Source: Variovorax sp. RA8 (GTDB taxonomy: Bacteria; Pseudomonadota; Gammaproteobacteria; Burkholderiales; Burkholderiaceae_C). Taken from it: a DNA stretch of 64,000 bases. The stretch covers positions 2,480,001 through 2,544,000 of the forward strand of contig NZ_LR594662.1 in the NCBI RefSeq assembly GCF_901827175.1, read 5' to 3'. The notes under the pieces are model-generated. The model saw nothing but the letters and a program-made list of their open reading frames with translations. It did not search any database and was not told the origin of the DNA. Each line of letters starts with the position of its first letter. Position 1 is the first letter of the stretch. This document shows positions 16,313 through 25,683 of this stretch, piece by piece. A program made the position numbers and the translations under genes.

Positions 16313-16744
16313 ATGAGACTCGAACAGGTGCTGGCCCGGTGGGCCGCAAGCGCGCCGAGCGAAAGGCCTACCGATACGCCGAGCGATACGCCGCAAGCGG
16401 GAGAGGCAATCGTGTCCCGGCGCTGGACCAATGAATACGGGTCCGTGGCCGACCTGTCGGTGGACGGCAACCGGGTGTCCGGAACCTACACGTCGGCAGT
16501 GGGCGCCGGTCCCGGCACCCTGAGCGGGCCCATCAGCGGCTTCGTGCGCGGGGATATCGTCGCATTCGAGGTCCTGTGGCCGGGCCCCATGCGTTCGATC
16601 ACCTCGTGGGTCGGACAGGTGGTCGATGTGAATGGCGTGTCGGAGCTGAGGACGCTGTGGCACCTGATCGTGGACATCCCGGACTCCGAGGAGGCGGCCG
16701 GCCTTTGGGCCACGGTCCACACCGGGGCCGACACATTTCGCTAA
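16313..16744 (+). CDS. Avidin/streptavidin-family protein without signal peptide
   Basis: 143 aa. The C-terminal 108 residues align by eye with streptavidin. Conserved biotin-pocket positions (streptavidin numbers in brackets) are N40 (N23), S44 (S27), Y59 (Y43), S61 (S45), W89 (W79), S95 (S88), T97 (T90), W99 (W92), W116 (W108), L118 (L110), W132 (W120) and D140 (D128). Signature pieces are GTYTSAVG, SITSWVGQ, TLWHL and TGADTF. S112 is replaced (Val) and L25 by Tyr. The first 35 residues are polar (SERPTDTPSDTPQAG), with no hydrophobic core, so unlike known secreted avidins it should stay in the cytoplasm. AAAGGAG lies eight bases before ATG. It precedes the isoaspartyl methyltransferase fusion by ten bases. 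Confidence 0.88.
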   Translation: MRLEQVLARWAASAPSERPTDTPSDTPQAGEAIVSRRWTNEYGSVADLSVDGNRVSGTYTSAVGAGPGTLSGPISGFVRGDIVAFEVLWPGPMRSITSWVGQVVDVNGVSELRTLWHLIVDIPDSEEAAGLWATVHTGADTFR

Positions 16745-16754
16745 GGAGCCCCGC

Positions 16755-18755
16755 ATGGCACCGAACATGACGCAGATGGACTTCAATCAGCTTCGCGCCG
16801 CCATGGTCGACGATCAGATCGCCGGGCGGGGCGTGCGAGATCCCAACGTCCTGGAGGCGATGCGCGCGGTGCCGCGGCACATGTTCGTGCCGGAACCGCT
16901 GCGCGAGTTTGCCTACGAGGACTCGGCGCTGCAGGTCGATGCGGAGCAGACGATCCCGCAGCCCTACCTGGTCGCGCTCATGGCCGAAGCCCTCTCGATC
17001 GACGATCGCGCGAAGGTGCTGGAAATCGGCACCGGCACCGGTTATGCGACCGCCGTGCTTTCGCGCCTGGCGCGTACTGTCTGTACCGTGGAGACCAGCG
17101 GGACGACCGCGGCCAAGGCGGCGAGCGCGCTCATGGCGCTGGGCTGCACCAACGTGCACGTCCTTCACGGCGACGCGAGCCAGCGCTTCGAGCACCACGC
17201 GCCCTTCGATGCCATCATGGTGAATGCTCCCGGTCCGCACGTGCCGCAGGCGCTGGGGGAGCAACTGGCGATCGGGGGCCGGCTCGTCATGTCGGTGGGC
17301 ATCGATCCGGCGGTCCGAGAACTGGTCCGCGTGACGCGGGTGTCGGAAGGCGAATTCCGGACCGAGGACATTGCCGACGTCCGGGTTGGCGTTTTCGACG
17401 CCGCGTCGCGGCGAGCCTCGGCCCGTCGAGACGGGCGCAGCGCGCTCGGGTCGCCGGATTCGATTCTGGCGAAGGCCATCGCAGCAGGCTGCGAACGGTT
17501 CGACGCGATGGACTCGGCGGATCTCGGCCCGCTACTGGAGCGCATCGGAGACGCCCGCGTGGTGCTCATGGGCGAGGCGACGCACGGCACGTCGGAGTTT
17601 TATCGCATGCGAGAGCACATCTCGCGCGAGTTGATCCTGCGCAAGAACTTCAACTTCATTGCCATCGAAGGGGATTGGCCCGATGCGGCTCGCATCGACC
17701 GCTACGTGCGCCACGGGCGGCATCGCCCGGCGAAATGGACGGCGTTCGCCCGCTTCCCGGTCTGGATGTGGCGCAACCGGGAGATGCGCGACTTCGTCGA
17801 TTGGCTGCGCGACCACAATGCAGGCATCGACGCGGCCGACCGGGTGGCGTTTCACGGTCTCGACCTCTACAGCCTGTACAACTCGATCCACTCGGTCGTC
17901 GGCTACCTCGAAGAGGTCGATCCCCCGACCGCCGGTATCGCACGACAGCGCTACGGCTGCCTGACGCCGTGGCAGTCCGATCCCGCCAGCTACGGCTACG
18001 CGGCGTTGAACCCAAGGTACCGAAGCTGCGAGCAAGAGGTGGTCTCGATGCTCGGCGATCTGCTGCACCGGCAGCGGATCTACACGGGGCGCGACGGCGA
18101 GCGCTTTCTCGATGCGGTGCAGAACGCCCGCCTGGTCGCCAACGCGGAGCGCTACTACCGGACCATGTACTACGGCTCGCGCGCGTCGTGGAACCTGCGT
18201 GACAGTCACATGTTCGAGACGCTGAACGACCTGCTGAGTTTTCACGGACCCGCCAGCAAGGCCATCGTGTGGGCGCACAACTCCCATGTCGGCGATGCGA
18301 GGGCGACCGAGATGTCGCGACGAGGCGAGCACAACATCGGCCAGCTGTGCCGCCAGGCGTTCGGCAGTGCGGCCTGCCTGATCGGCTTCGGCACGGACAG
18401 CGGCACGGTGGCGGCAGCCAGCGACTGGGACGGGCCGATGGAGACCAAGACGATCCGGCCCTCGCTCGCCGGCAGCTATGAACGCCTGTGCCACGAGGCG
18501 GAGGTCTCGAACTTCATTCTTCCTCTTCGCGGCCCCGCATCCGCGGCCCTGCTGGACGGCCTGTCGCAGCCGCGGCTGGAACGGGCCATCGGCGTGCTGT
18601 ACCGCCCCGAGACAGAACTGCAGAGCCACTATTTCCAGGCGGTGCTGCCGCGACAGTTCGACGAGTACATCTGGTTCGATCAGACCCACGCCGTCAAGCC
18701 CCTGGACACCGAGACCATCGAGGGCATGCCGGAAACCTATCCGTTCGGACTGTGA
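16755..18755 (+). CDS. Isoaspartyl O-methyltransferase - erythromycin esterase-like fusion
   Basis: 666 aa. Residues 1-215 are a protein-L-isoaspartate methyltransferase (SAM motif VLEIGTGTGYAT at 88-99, preceded by TIPQPYLVALM), which repairs damaged Asp/Asn in aged proteins. Residues about 235-660 are an erythromycin-esterase family domain with GEATHGTSEFY (E274, H277), H288, EGDW (E305) and WAHNSHVGD. Ere-like domains hydrolyse macrolide lactones, but most relatives have unknown substrates. The start has GGAG seven bases upstream and the gene follows the avidin-like gene by ten bases, so the two are co-transcribed from 16203. The fusion suggests a damage-repair role rather than drug resistance (inference). 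Confidence 0.9.
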   Translation: MAPNMTQMDFNQLRAAMVDDQIAGRGVRDPNVLEAMRAVPRHMFVPEPLREFAYEDSALQVDAEQTIPQPYLVALMAEALSIDDRAKVLEIGTGTGYATAVLSRLARTVCTVETSGTTAAKAASALMALGCTNVHVLHGDASQRFEHHAPFDAIMVNAPGPHVPQALGEQLAIGGRLVMSVGIDPAVRELVRVTRVSEGEFRTEDIADVRVGVFDAASRRASARRDGRSALGSPDSILAKAIAAGCERFDAMDSADLGPLLERIGDARVVLMGEATHGTSEFYRMREHISRELILRKNFNFIAIEGDWPDAARIDRYVRHGRHRPAKWTAFARFPVWMWRNREMRDFVDWLRDHNAGIDAADRVAFHGLDLYSLYNSIHSVVGYLEEVDPPTAGIARQRYGCLTPWQSDPASYGYAALNPRYRSCEQEVVSMLGDLLHRQRIYTGRDGERFLDAVQNARLVANAERYYRTMYYGSRASWNLRDSHMFETLNDLLSFHGPASKAIVWAHNSHVGDARATEMSRRGEHNIGQLCRQAFGSAACLIGFGTDSGTVAAASDWDGPMETKTIRPSLAGSYERLCHEAEVSNFILPLRGPASAALLDGLSQPRLERAIGVLYRPETELQSHYFQAVLPRQFDEYIWFDQTHAVKPLDTETIEGMPETYPFGL

Positions 18756-18780
18756 CGGAGCGCGCCGAGCGATCCGATTC

Positions 18781-18794
18781 TTGATCTGTCGCAA
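18781..18794 (+). promoter_or_regulatory. FNR/FixK-type operator of the acetyl-CoA operon
   Basis: TTGAT-CTGT-CGCAA. The rightward hexamer CAGACT (18817-18822) is at class II spacing. The predicted transcription start near 18829 leaves a very short leader that still contains AGGAG (18830-18834) before GTG 18840. Confidence 0.68.
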
Positions 18795-18839
18795 ACGGCT
18801 GGCCGACCCAGCCGCGCAGACTGCGTGCCAGGAGACCCT

Positions 18840-20618
18840 GTGGAAGTACCTGCACTGATCCGCAAGACCGCCCGCGATCGCCGCGTGCTGCCGAACCTGC
18901 TGGACTACGACGCCCAATGCCGCGCCTTCAGCTGGGATGCGGCCCGGGCCGAACTCAAGGGCCTTCCCGGCGGCGGGCTCAACATGGGCTTCGAAGCCGT
19001 CGACCGCCACGCGAGCGGTCCCCTGAAGGATCGGACGGCCCTGCGCTTCGTCTCGCGCAACGCGGCGCCGCTAGACCTGAGCTATGGCGAACTCGCGCGC
19101 CGGACCAGCCGCTTTGCCAATGTGTTGCGCCAGCTCGGCGTCGGCAAGGGCGACCGCCTGTTCGTGCTCGCCGGGCGCATCCCGGAACTCTATGTTGCCG
19201 TGCTCGGCGCACTGAAGAACGGCACCGTGGTGACACCGCTCTTCTCGGCCTTCGGCCCGGAACCCATCGCCACGCGCATCCGCATCGGCGAAGGCCAGGT
19301 GCTCGTGACCACGGACGGCCTGTACCGGCGCAAGGTGCAGCAGTTGCGCGCACAGCTGCCGTCGCTGCGGCACGTCCTGCTGGTCGCAGAGGAGGGCGGC
19401 ACCACCGCCGAGCCCGGCACGCTCGACCTTGGCGCGCTGCTCGCCGCAGCCTCCGACGAGTTCGAAACCGCGGCGACCTTGCCGGAGGACCCTGCGCTCC
19501 TGCACTTCACCAGCGGCACCACCGGCGCGCCGAAGGGTGCTCAACATGTGCATGGCGCGGTGGTCGCCCACCATGCGACGGCGCGCTACGCGCTCGACCT
19601 CCATCCCGAGGACCGCTTCTGGTGTACCGCCGATCCCGGCTGGGTGACCGGCACCTCGTACGGCATCATCGCTCCGCTCCTGCTGGGCGTGACTTCGCTG
19701 GTCGATGTCGAGGAATTCGATGCCGAGCGCTGGTACGGCCTGCTCGAGCAGGAGCGCATCAGCGTCTGGTACACGGCGCCCACTGCCATCCGCATGCTGA
19801 TGAAGTCCGGGATGGCGCTGGCGCGGCGCCGCACCTACCCGGATCTGCGCTTCGTGGCCAGCGTGGGCGAGCCGCTCAACCCGGCTGCCGTCTGGTGGGG
19901 CAAGGAGGCGCTGGGCCTGCCCATCCATGACAACTGGTGGCAGACCGAGACCGGCGGGATCATGATCGCCAATTTCCCGGCCTTCGACATCAAGCCGGGT
20001 TCGATGGGGCGCCCGCTGCCGGGCATCGATGCCCGCATCGTCCAGCGCCTGGACGTGGAGGGCGAGGAGCCCCGGGTGCGGGTCGTCGATGAGCCGGGCG
20101 TCGAGGGAGAGCTGGCCCTGCGCGCCGGGTGGCCATCGATGTTCCGGGGCTACCTGAACAACGAGGCCCGCTATCGCCGGTGCTTTGCCGGCGGCTTCTA
20201 TCTCACCGGCGATCTGGCCCGGCGCGATGCCGACGGCTACTTCTGGTTCGTGGGGCGCGCCGACGACGTCATCAAGTCCGCCGGACATCTGATCGGCCCC
20301 TTCGAGGTCGAAAGTGCGCTGATGGAGCACGCCGCGGTGGCGGAGGCCGCGGTGATCGGCAAGCCCGATGCACTGCTCGGCGAGACGGTCAAGGCCTTCG
20401 TCTCGCTCAAGACCGGCCATGCACCCGGCGAGGCCCTGCGCATGGACATCCTCGCGCACGCGCGCAGGCGCCTCGGCGCGGCCGTCGCGCCCAAGGAGAT
20501 CGACTTTCTTGCGACCCTGCCGCGCAACCGCAGCGGCAAGATCATGCGACGCTTGCTCAAGGCACGCGAGCTCGGGCTGCCCGAGGGAGATACCTCCACG
20601 CTGGAGGGCGGCGCATGA
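18840..20618 (+). CDS. acsA: AMP-forming acetyl-CoA synthetase-like ligase
   Basis: 592 aa, ANL superfamily. ATP motif [12 protein letters not shown], the acetyl-CoA-synthetase-type NWWQTETGG, the C-domain hinge [18 protein letters not shown] and the catalytic lysine region NRSGKIMRR. It is most like the shorter AcsA-type acetate-CoA ligases, which make acetyl-CoA from acetate, ATP and CoA, though propionate or other short acids cannot be excluded. GTG 18840 is preferred because AGGAG lies six bases before it; another GTG at 18825 has no such site. It overlaps the E1alpha gene by four bases (ATGA), giving an operon with two routes to acetyl groups. Confidence 0.88.
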   Translation: MEVPALIRKTARDRRVLPNLLDYDAQCRAFSWDAARAELKGLPGGGLNMGFEAVDRHASGPLKDRTALRFVSRNAAPLDLSYGELARRTSRFANVLRQLGVGKGDRLFVLAGRIPELYVAVLGALKNGTVVTPLFSAFGPEPIATRIRIGEGQVLVTTDGLYRRKVQQLRAQLPSLRHVLLVAEEGGTTAEPGTLDLGALLAAASDEFETAATLPEDPALLHFTSGTTGAPKGAQHVHGAVVAHHATARYALDLHPEDRFWCTADPGWVTGTSYGIIAPLLLGVTSLVDVEEFDAERWYGLLEQERISVWYTAPTAIRMLMKSGMALARRRTYPDLRFVASVGEPLNPAAVWWGKEALGLPIHDNWWQTETGGIMIANFPAFDIKPGSMGRPLPGIDARIVQRLDVEGEEPRVRVVDEPGVEGELALRAGWPSMFRGYLNNEARYRRCFAGGFYLTGDLARRDADGYFWFVGRADDVIKSAGHLIGPFEVESALMEHAAVAEAAVIGKPDALLGETVKAFVSLKTGHAPGEALRMDILAHARRRLGAAVAPKEIDFLATLPRNRSGKIMRRLLKARELGLPEGDTSTLEGGA

Positions 20619-21628
20619 ACGACACAGGCGTGCCTGCGCCCCCTACCGGCCCCGTACCCTGGGGCAAGCCGTTCTGCCTGAGGATGCTCGCCGACATGCT
20701 GCGCATCCGTCGCCTCGAAGAGAAGTGCGCCGAGCTGTACGGCAGGACGAAGATCCGCGGCTTCCTGCATCTCTACATCGGCGAAGAAGCCGTGGCCACC
20801 GGCGCGATGCATGCGTTCGATGCCGGCGACAACATCGTCGCCACCTATCGCGAGCACGGCCATGCACTGCTGCGCGGCGTCGGCATGGGCGCCATCATGG
20901 CGGAGATGTATGGCAAGCAGGAGGGCTGTTCGCGGGGCCGCGGCGGCTCGATGCACCTGTTCGACCGGGCGACCCGCTTCTTCGGCGGCCAGGCGATCGT
21001 CGGCGCCGGACTGCCACTGGCGGCCGGGCTGGCCCTGGCCGACAAGCTCTCGGGGCGCACCGCACTGACCGCCTGCTTCCTGGGGGAAGGAGCGGTCGCC
21101 GAAGGCGCCTTCCATGAGTCGATGAACCTCGCGGCCTTGTGGAAGTTGCCCGTGCTGTTCTGCTGCGAGAACAACCTCTACGCCATGGGCACGGCGTTGG
21201 CGCGGTCCGAGTCGCAGACCGACTTGTGCGTGAAGGCGGCCTCGTACGGGATGCGGACCCTGGCCGTCGACGGGATGGACGTGGTGGCGGTCCACGAGGC
21301 GGCGAAGCGCGCCGCCCCCGAGGTCCGCGCCGGCGGTGGACCCATGTTCATCGAGTTCCGGACCTACCGCTTTCGCGCCCACTCGATGTTCGACGCCGAG
21401 TTGTATCGCAGCAAGAGCGAGGTGGAGGCGTGGAAGACCCGCGGCCCGATCCATACCTACACCGCTCGCCTGAAAGCGCAGGGCAGCCTGGACGAGGACG
21501 AGTTCCTGGCCATCGACGCGAGGGCGCAGAGGGAGGTCGACGATGCCGTGGTGTTCGCCGAAGCCGGGACCTGGGAGCCGGTCGAAGACCTGCTGCGGGA
21601 TGTGCTCACGCGCGAGGGGAATTCATGA
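20615..21628 (+). CDS. pdhA: Pyruvate dehydrogenase E1 alpha subunit-like
   Basis: 337 aa, thiamine diphosphate-dependent 2-oxo acid dehydrogenase alpha chain. Seen are [15 protein letters not shown], the substrate-site stretch [22 protein letters not shown], and the TPP motif [15 protein letters not shown] ending in CENN (the usual first residues are GDG; here GEG). It pairs with the next gene as an alpha2beta2 E1 that decarboxylates pyruvate or a related 2-oxo acid, or acetoin. ATG 20615 overlaps the ligase stop by four bases. The acetoin dehydrogenase family is a close alternative; the sequence alone does not separate them. Confidence 0.88.
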   Translation: MNDTGVPAPPTGPVPWGKPFCLRMLADMLRIRRLEEKCAELYGRTKIRGFLHLYIGEEAVATGAMHAFDAGDNIVATYREHGHALLRGVGMGAIMAEMYGKQEGCSRGRGGSMHLFDRATRFFGGQAIVGAGLPLAAGLALADKLSGRTALTACFLGEGAVAEGAFHESMNLAALWKLPVLFCCENNLYAMGTALARSESQTDLCVKAASYGMRTLAVDGMDVVAVHEAAKRAAPEVRAGGGPMFIEFRTYRFRAHSMFDAELYRSKSEVEAWKTRGPIHTYTARLKAQGSLDEDEFLAIDARAQREVDDAVVFAEAGTWEPVEDLLRDVLTREGNS

Positions 21629-22611
21629 CGGTCCGCACCATCAGCTACCGGCAGGCACTGGCCGAAGCCTTGCGGGAAGCGCTGCAGCAAGACCCGCGCG
21701 TCTTCCTGATGGGCGAGGACGTGGGACTCTACGGCGGCACCTACGCGGTGTCCAAGGGCCTGCTCGAGGAATTCGGACCCGAGCGCGTGCGCGACACGCC
21801 CCTGTCCGAACTGGCTTTCGTCGGAGCCGGGGTCGGCGCTGCGCTGGGCGGCATGCGGCCGATCGTCGAGGTGATGACGGTCAACTTCAGCCTGCTGGCG
21901 CTCGATCCCATCGTCAATTGCGCTGCGCTGATGCACCACATGTCGGGCGGGCAGTTCTCGGTGCCGCTGGTGATCCGCATGGCCACCGGCGCGGGGCGCC
22001 AGGTGGCGGCGCAGCATTCGCACAGTTTCGAAGGCTGGTACGCGCACGTGCCCGGCATCCGTGTGGTCGCTCCCGCTACGGTGGAGGACGCTCGCGGCAT
22101 GCTCGCCGCGGCACTCGCCGACCCGGACCCGGTGCTGTTCTTCGAGCATGTGCAGCTCTACAACATGGAAGCTGAGTTCGACGACGATTCCCGCATCGAC
22201 ATCCGCAGCGCCAAGGTGCGGCGCGCTGGCACCGACGTCAGCCTGATCGCCTATGGCGGGTCGCTGCCGAAGGCGATGCAGGCGGCAGAGGCACTGAGCC
22301 TCGACGGCATCGACGCGGAAGTGGTCGACCTGCGGGTGTTGCGGCCGCTCGACAATGCGACCGTGATGGCCTCGGTGCGCAAGTGCCGGCGAGCCGTGAT
22401 CGTCGACGAGGGCTGGCGATCGGGCAGCCTGGCCGCCGAGCTGATGGCGCGCATCGGCGAACAGGCCTTCTTCGACCTGGATGCGCCGCCGGCGCGCGTG
22501 TGCAGCGAGGAGGTGCCGATCCCGTACGCCCAGCATCTCGAAGAGGCCGCATTGCCGCAACCCGCGAAGATCATCCTGGCGGTGAAGACGTTGATGGGGC
22601 GCGCGCCATGA
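21625..22611 (+). CDS. pdhB: Pyruvate dehydrogenase E1 beta subunit-like
   Basis: 328 aa transketolase-like beta chain. It carries [52 protein letters not shown] and a C-terminal domain with [11 protein letters not shown]. It supplies the second half of the TPP site and the binding face for E2. ATG 21625 overlaps the E1alpha stop (ATGA), and its own stop overlaps the E2 start in the same way, so the subunits are translated in a fixed ratio. Confidence 0.9.
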   Translation: MTVRTISYRQALAEALREALQQDPRVFLMGEDVGLYGGTYAVSKGLLEEFGPERVRDTPLSELAFVGAGVGAALGGMRPIVEVMTVNFSLLALDPIVNCAALMHHMSGGQFSVPLVIRMATGAGRQVAAQHSHSFEGWYAHVPGIRVVAPATVEDARGMLAAALADPDPVLFFEHVQLYNMEAEFDDDSRIDIRSAKVRRAGTDVSLIAYGGSLPKAMQAAEALSLDGIDAEVVDLRVLRPLDNATVMASVRKCRRAVIVDEGWRSGSLAAELMARIGEQAFFDLDAPPARVCSEEVPIPYAQHLEEAALPQPAKIILAVKTLMGRAP

Positions 22612-23756
22612 TCCGGTTCGAACTCCCGTCCCTGGGTGCCGACATGGACGAAGGCACCTTGCTGAAGTGGCATGTGCAGCCGGGCGACCGCGTGAAGCGG
22701 GGCCAGGTGATTGCCGTGGTCGACACCTCCAAGGCCGCTGTCGATGTGGAGGCCTGGCAGGAAGGCGTTGTGGCGCAGCTGCTGGTCGAGCCCGGGCAGA
22801 AGATCGCGGTCGGTACGGCGATGGCCACGCTGCTGGAGCCCGGCGAGGCGGCGAGCGGGCAGGCCGCCCCCGCGCCGCGCCGACCGATATCGCCGGCCGC
22901 CCGCAAACGCGCCCACGAGCTCGGCATCGTCGCTGACGAGGTGACGGGCACGGGCGTCCAGGGATCGGTGACCGTGGCTGACATCGAGGCCGCGGCCCAT
23001 GCCGGGGAAGCCGCTTCGGCTCCCGCCCGTCCCGAGGCATCGCCGGCCGAACGCAACCAGAGCATGCGCAAGGCGATCGCCGCAGCGATGAGCCGCTCGA
23101 AGCGCGAAATTCCGCACTACTACCTCTCGGAGCCGATTCCGATGGAGAGCGCGCTGGCATGGCTGCAGCGGCGCAACGAGCGCGTGGCGCTCGCCGATCG
23201 CATGCTTCCGGCGGTGCTCCTGCTCAAGGCAGCGGCCGTTGCGTTGCGCAGAACGCCCGAGTTGAACGGCTTCTACCGCGAGGGCGTGTTCGTGCCCGGC
23301 ACCGCGGTGCATGCAGGCGTGGCGATCTCGCTGCGCGGCGGCGGCCTGGTGGCCCCGGCCCTCCACGATGTCGGCAACAAGTCGCTGGACGCGTTGATGA
23401 TCGAGCTCAACGACCTGGTCGAGCGTGCCCGCTCGGGTTCGCTGCGTAGTTCGGAGATGTCCGATCCGACGATCACCGTCACGAACCTTGGCGACCAGGG
23501 CGTGGAGACTGTCTTCGGCGTCATCTACCCCCCGCAGGTCGCTTTGGTGGGCTTTGGCCGCATCGCCGTGCGTCCCTGGGCGCAGGAGGGCGCCGTTCGG
23601 GTGCTGCCCGTCCTGCGTGCCACGCTGGCGGCCGACCATCGCGCGTCGGACGGGCATCGCGGGGCGCTGTTCCTTGCCGAGCTGCGCGACTTGCTGCAAG
23701 AGCCGCAGGCCCTGGCATCGGACGCGGACGGCGCCGCCCAAGGGGGAACCCCATGA
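22608..23756 (+). CDS. pdhC: 2-oxo acid dehydrogenase E2 acyltransferase
   Basis: 382 aa. One lipoyl domain with the lipoylated lysine K42 in [12 protein letters not shown] peripheral-subunit-binding domain follows (about 92-128, [14 protein letters not shown] ... VTVADIE) and then a catalytic domain (about 150-370) ending with [14 protein letters not shown], close to the family's DHRxxDG. It takes the acyl group from E1 and passes it to CoA. The binding domain normally recruits E3 or E1, but no dihydrolipoamide dehydrogenase gene is present in this operon, so E3 must come from elsewhere. It overlaps the acyl carrier protein gene by four bases. Confidence 0.9.
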   Translation: MIRFELPSLGADMDEGTLLKWHVQPGDRVKRGQVIAVVDTSKAAVDVEAWQEGVVAQLLVEPGQKIAVGTAMATLLEPGEAASGQAAPAPRRPISPAARKRAHELGIVADEVTGTGVQGSVTVADIEAAAHAGEAASAPARPEASPAERNQSMRKAIAAAMSRSKREIPHYYLSEPIPMESALAWLQRRNERVALADRMLPAVLLLKAAAVALRRTPELNGFYREGVFVPGTAVHAGVAISLRGGGLVAPALHDVGNKSLDALMIELNDLVERARSGSLRSSEMSDPTITVTNLGDQGVETVFGVIYPPQVALVGFGRIAVRPWAQEGAVRVLPVLRATLAADHRASDGHRGALFLAELRDLLQEPQALASDADGAAQGGTP

Positions 23757-24016
23757 ACGATGACGCCCAAGCGCTCGGCGAGACCGTGCTCTCGCTGCTG
23801 CGTCCGATCGCGCCCGAGCTCGATCCGGCCACGGTCGACTGGAAGCGTCCCCTGCGCCGCCAGATCGATCTGGATTCGATGGATTGGCTCAACTTCCTTG
23901 TGGCGTTGAGTGCACGATTCGGCGTAGACGTACCGGAGTCCGACTACGCGCGTCTCGTCACACTCACGGATGTGATCGAGTACCTCGTGGCTCAACGTCG
24001 TTGCGGGCGCAGGTAG
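23753..24016 (+). CDS. Acyl carrier protein
   Basis: 87 aa four-helix carrier protein. The phosphopantetheine attachment motif is DLDSMDWLNF with Ser42, and helix IV is VTLTDVIEYLV. The sequence is far from the housekeeping AcpP (DSLD-type with different flanks), suggesting a dedicated partner. Its ATG overlaps the E2 stop (ATGA), so it is the last gene of the acetyl-CoA operon. Its 3' end overlaps the convergent channel gene by 25 bases. An ACP translationally coupled to a dehydrogenase E2 is unusual and raises the idea that acetyl or other acyl groups made here are handed to a carrier. Confidence 0.88.
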   Translation: MNDDAQALGETVLSLLRPIAPELDPATVDWKRPLRRQIDLDSMDWLNFLVALSARFGVDVPESDYARLVTLTDVIEYLVAQRRCGRR

Positions 24017-24837
24017 ATCGTCCAATAGACGAGGGCGACAAGCACGCTGCCGCCCACCAGGTTGCCGGCGATCACCGGTCCCAGGTTGCGCAGCAGATCC
24101 AGCATGGTCAGCGGCGCGCCCAGCAGCATCGCCAGCGGGAAGAAATACATGTTGGCGATCGAATGCTCGAAGCCGGCAGCGACGAACGCGGTGATCGGAA
24201 AGACGATCGCCACCGCCTTGTCCGCCACGCTGCGGCCGGCCATTGCCATCCAGGTCGCCATGCACACGAGCACGTTGCACAGGACGCCGCGAAAGAACAG
24301 TTCGCCGATCGGCACCTCGGCCTTGGCGGTGGCGATTCGAAGCGCGGTTGCGGCGACTGCACCGCCGTTCATCGAGGTATGTCCGGACAAGAACACCAGC
24401 AGCGCCAGGCCGGCCGCCCCGACCAGGTTGGCAAGGCAGACCACCGCCCAGTTGCGCAGCAGCTCCCCGCTGCCAACCTCGCCGCTTGCCCACGCCATTG
24501 CTATCAGGTGGTTGCCGGTGAACAGCTCCGCGCCGGCCACCACCACCAGCAACAGCCCGAGCGAGAAGGCGAGCCCGCCGAGGAGCCGCGAGACGGCGAA
24601 GCCGAGGGATGCGTCGCTGGCTACCAGCGTGAACATCAACGCGCCGAAGCCGATGAAGGCGCCGGCCAGGACGCCCAGCATCGCCTGCGTCGCCCACGGC
24701 AGGCGCGCCTTGGCTACGCCGAGGTCGCGTACGCGCGCGGCGACCTCGGTCGGTGCATAGGCATCGGCACCGAACGTGGCATGACGATGGAGCGGCTGCG
24801 TTCGGTGAGCCGACGGGTGGGCGTCGCTGGCTGGCAT
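23992..24837 (-). CDS. focA: Formate/nitrite transporter family channel (FocA-like)
   Basis: 281 aa, six membrane segments. The FNT signatures are AGAELFTGNHL (segment 2/3) and GFEHSIANMYFFP, which holds the central-pore histidine. The N-terminal cytoplasmic tail is long and His-rich. FNT channels pass formate, nitrite, acetate, lactate or hydrosulfide across the inner membrane. The box at 24872 faces it; with class II geometry the transcription start falls on the ATG at 24837, and no Shine-Dalgarno sequence is visible, so the message may be leaderless. In E. coli focA is likewise FNR-controlled (known). Confidence 0.9.
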   Translation of the reverse strand: MPASDAHPSAHRTQPLHRHATFGADAYAPTEVAARVRDLGVAKARLPWATQAMLGVLAGAFIGFGALMFTLVASDASLGFAVSRLLGGLAFSLGLLLVVVAGAELFTGNHLIAMAWASGEVGSGELLRNWAVVCLANLVGAAGLALLVFLSGHTSMNGGAVAATALRIATAKAEVPIGELFFRGVLCNVLVCMATWMAMAGRSVADKAVAIVFPITAFVAAGFEHSIANMYFFPLAMLLGAPLTMLDLLRNLGPVIAGNLVGGSVLVALVYWTIYLRPQRR

Positions 24838-24871
24838 TGCACCATGTTCGGATGCAAAGGTGGTCCACGCC

Positions 24872-24885
24872 TTGCGCCAGGTCAA
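24872..24885. promoter_or_regulatory. Shared divergent FNR/FixK-type operator
   Basis: TTGCG-CCAG-GTCAA placed midway between two divergent starts (34 and 36 bases away). Rightward -10-like TACGCT (24908-24913); leftward GAACAT (24844-24849); both sit at class II spacing. Predicted transcription starts coincide with, or lie two bases before, the two ATGs. Confidence 0.7.
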
Positions 24886-24921
24886 GGCACCGCCACAGCC
24901 GCGCGGCTACGCTGGCGTCGC

Positions 24922-25617
24922 ATGGAAGCTCAAGATCGCGGCGTCTGGAAAAGGAACTTCGGTGTGCTCGCGCGCGCCGCGCTCCCACTCGTCTGGCTGG
25001 CGCTGAGCGTGCCTTGTCTGGCCCGGGAAGGTGAAGCAATGCCAATGGAGCCTCCTGAGGTCGCGTCGCGCAACGCCGCCTACTTGTGCGCCCTCGATGC
25101 GGCGACTGCCGCGCGGAAGGCTTCCAAGGACGCCGGTAGCGCGCTGAAGAAGGCCGAGCAGTCCGCGAGGATTGCTTCCGTGCGCGCCACGGAGGCGACG
25201 CTTCGCGCAGCGCGCAAGGCCGATGAATCCGCCCGGCATGCTTGGGAGAAGACCATCCTTTCGGCCCTTCGAGCGACCAGCGAGAGTCGCGCGAAGGCGA
25301 ACATCGCCGTAGAGGCAAGCGAGAAGGCTTCCATCGCATCCGGCAGAGCGCTCGGGAGTTCGAACGCAGCGGCCCGTCGAGCCGCCGAACCGAGCCGGCC
25401 AGAAGCGAGGAGCGCCGCGCGTTCGGCGCGCGACGCATTGCGAATCGCATTCCAGGCCCATCGTGCGGCGGCACACGCCGCGCACGAGGCTGCCGAAGCG
25501 GCATGGCGAGCCAGCAGGCAGATTGCTGGACGCACCGACATTCACCCGGCCCCCCTGCTGCGAGCACCTCATGTGCCGCCGAAGCCGCCTGGAGGTCTTG
25601 GCGAACCGGCGGCTTGA
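24922..25617 (+). CDS. Ala-rich exported coiled-coil protein A
   Basis: 231 aa. A likely signal peptide (KRNFGVLARAALPLVWLALSVPCLA, cut after about residue 35) is followed by about 150 residues made almost only of Ala, Arg, Lys, Glu and Ser. These form heptad-like helical repeats such as AARKASKDAGSALKKAEQSA and ARSAARSARDALRI, and the tail is Pro-rich (PPKPPGGLGEPAA). The composition recalls histone H1-like or periplasmic helical proteins; the function is unknown. A similar protein is encoded at 34621. No ribosome-binding site is seen, and the predicted transcription start is two bases before the ATG. Confidence 0.72.
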   Translation: MEAQDRGVWKRNFGVLARAALPLVWLALSVPCLAREGEAMPMEPPEVASRNAAYLCALDAATAARKASKDAGSALKKAEQSARIASVRATEATLRAARKADESARHAWEKTILSALRATSESRAKANIAVEASEKASIASGRALGSSNAAARRAAEPSRPEARSAARSARDALRIAFQAHRAAAHAAHEAAEAAWRASRQIAGRTDIHPAPLLRAPHVPPKPPGGLGEPAA

Positions 25618-25627
25618 TGTCGATCAA
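25614..25627 (+). promoter_or_regulatory. FNR consensus operator of thiolase operon
   Basis: TTGAT-GTCG-ATCAA, a perfect FNR consensus dyad. TAGCCT (25650-25655) stands at class II spacing, and the ATG at 25684 lies 56 bases downstream with AGGAG before it. The box overlaps the last codons of the Ala-rich gene. Confidence 0.78.
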
Positions 25628-25683
25628 TACGCACGAACGGCCATGAGCCTAGCCTCGCACCCCATCGACACCAGGAGTAAAGC

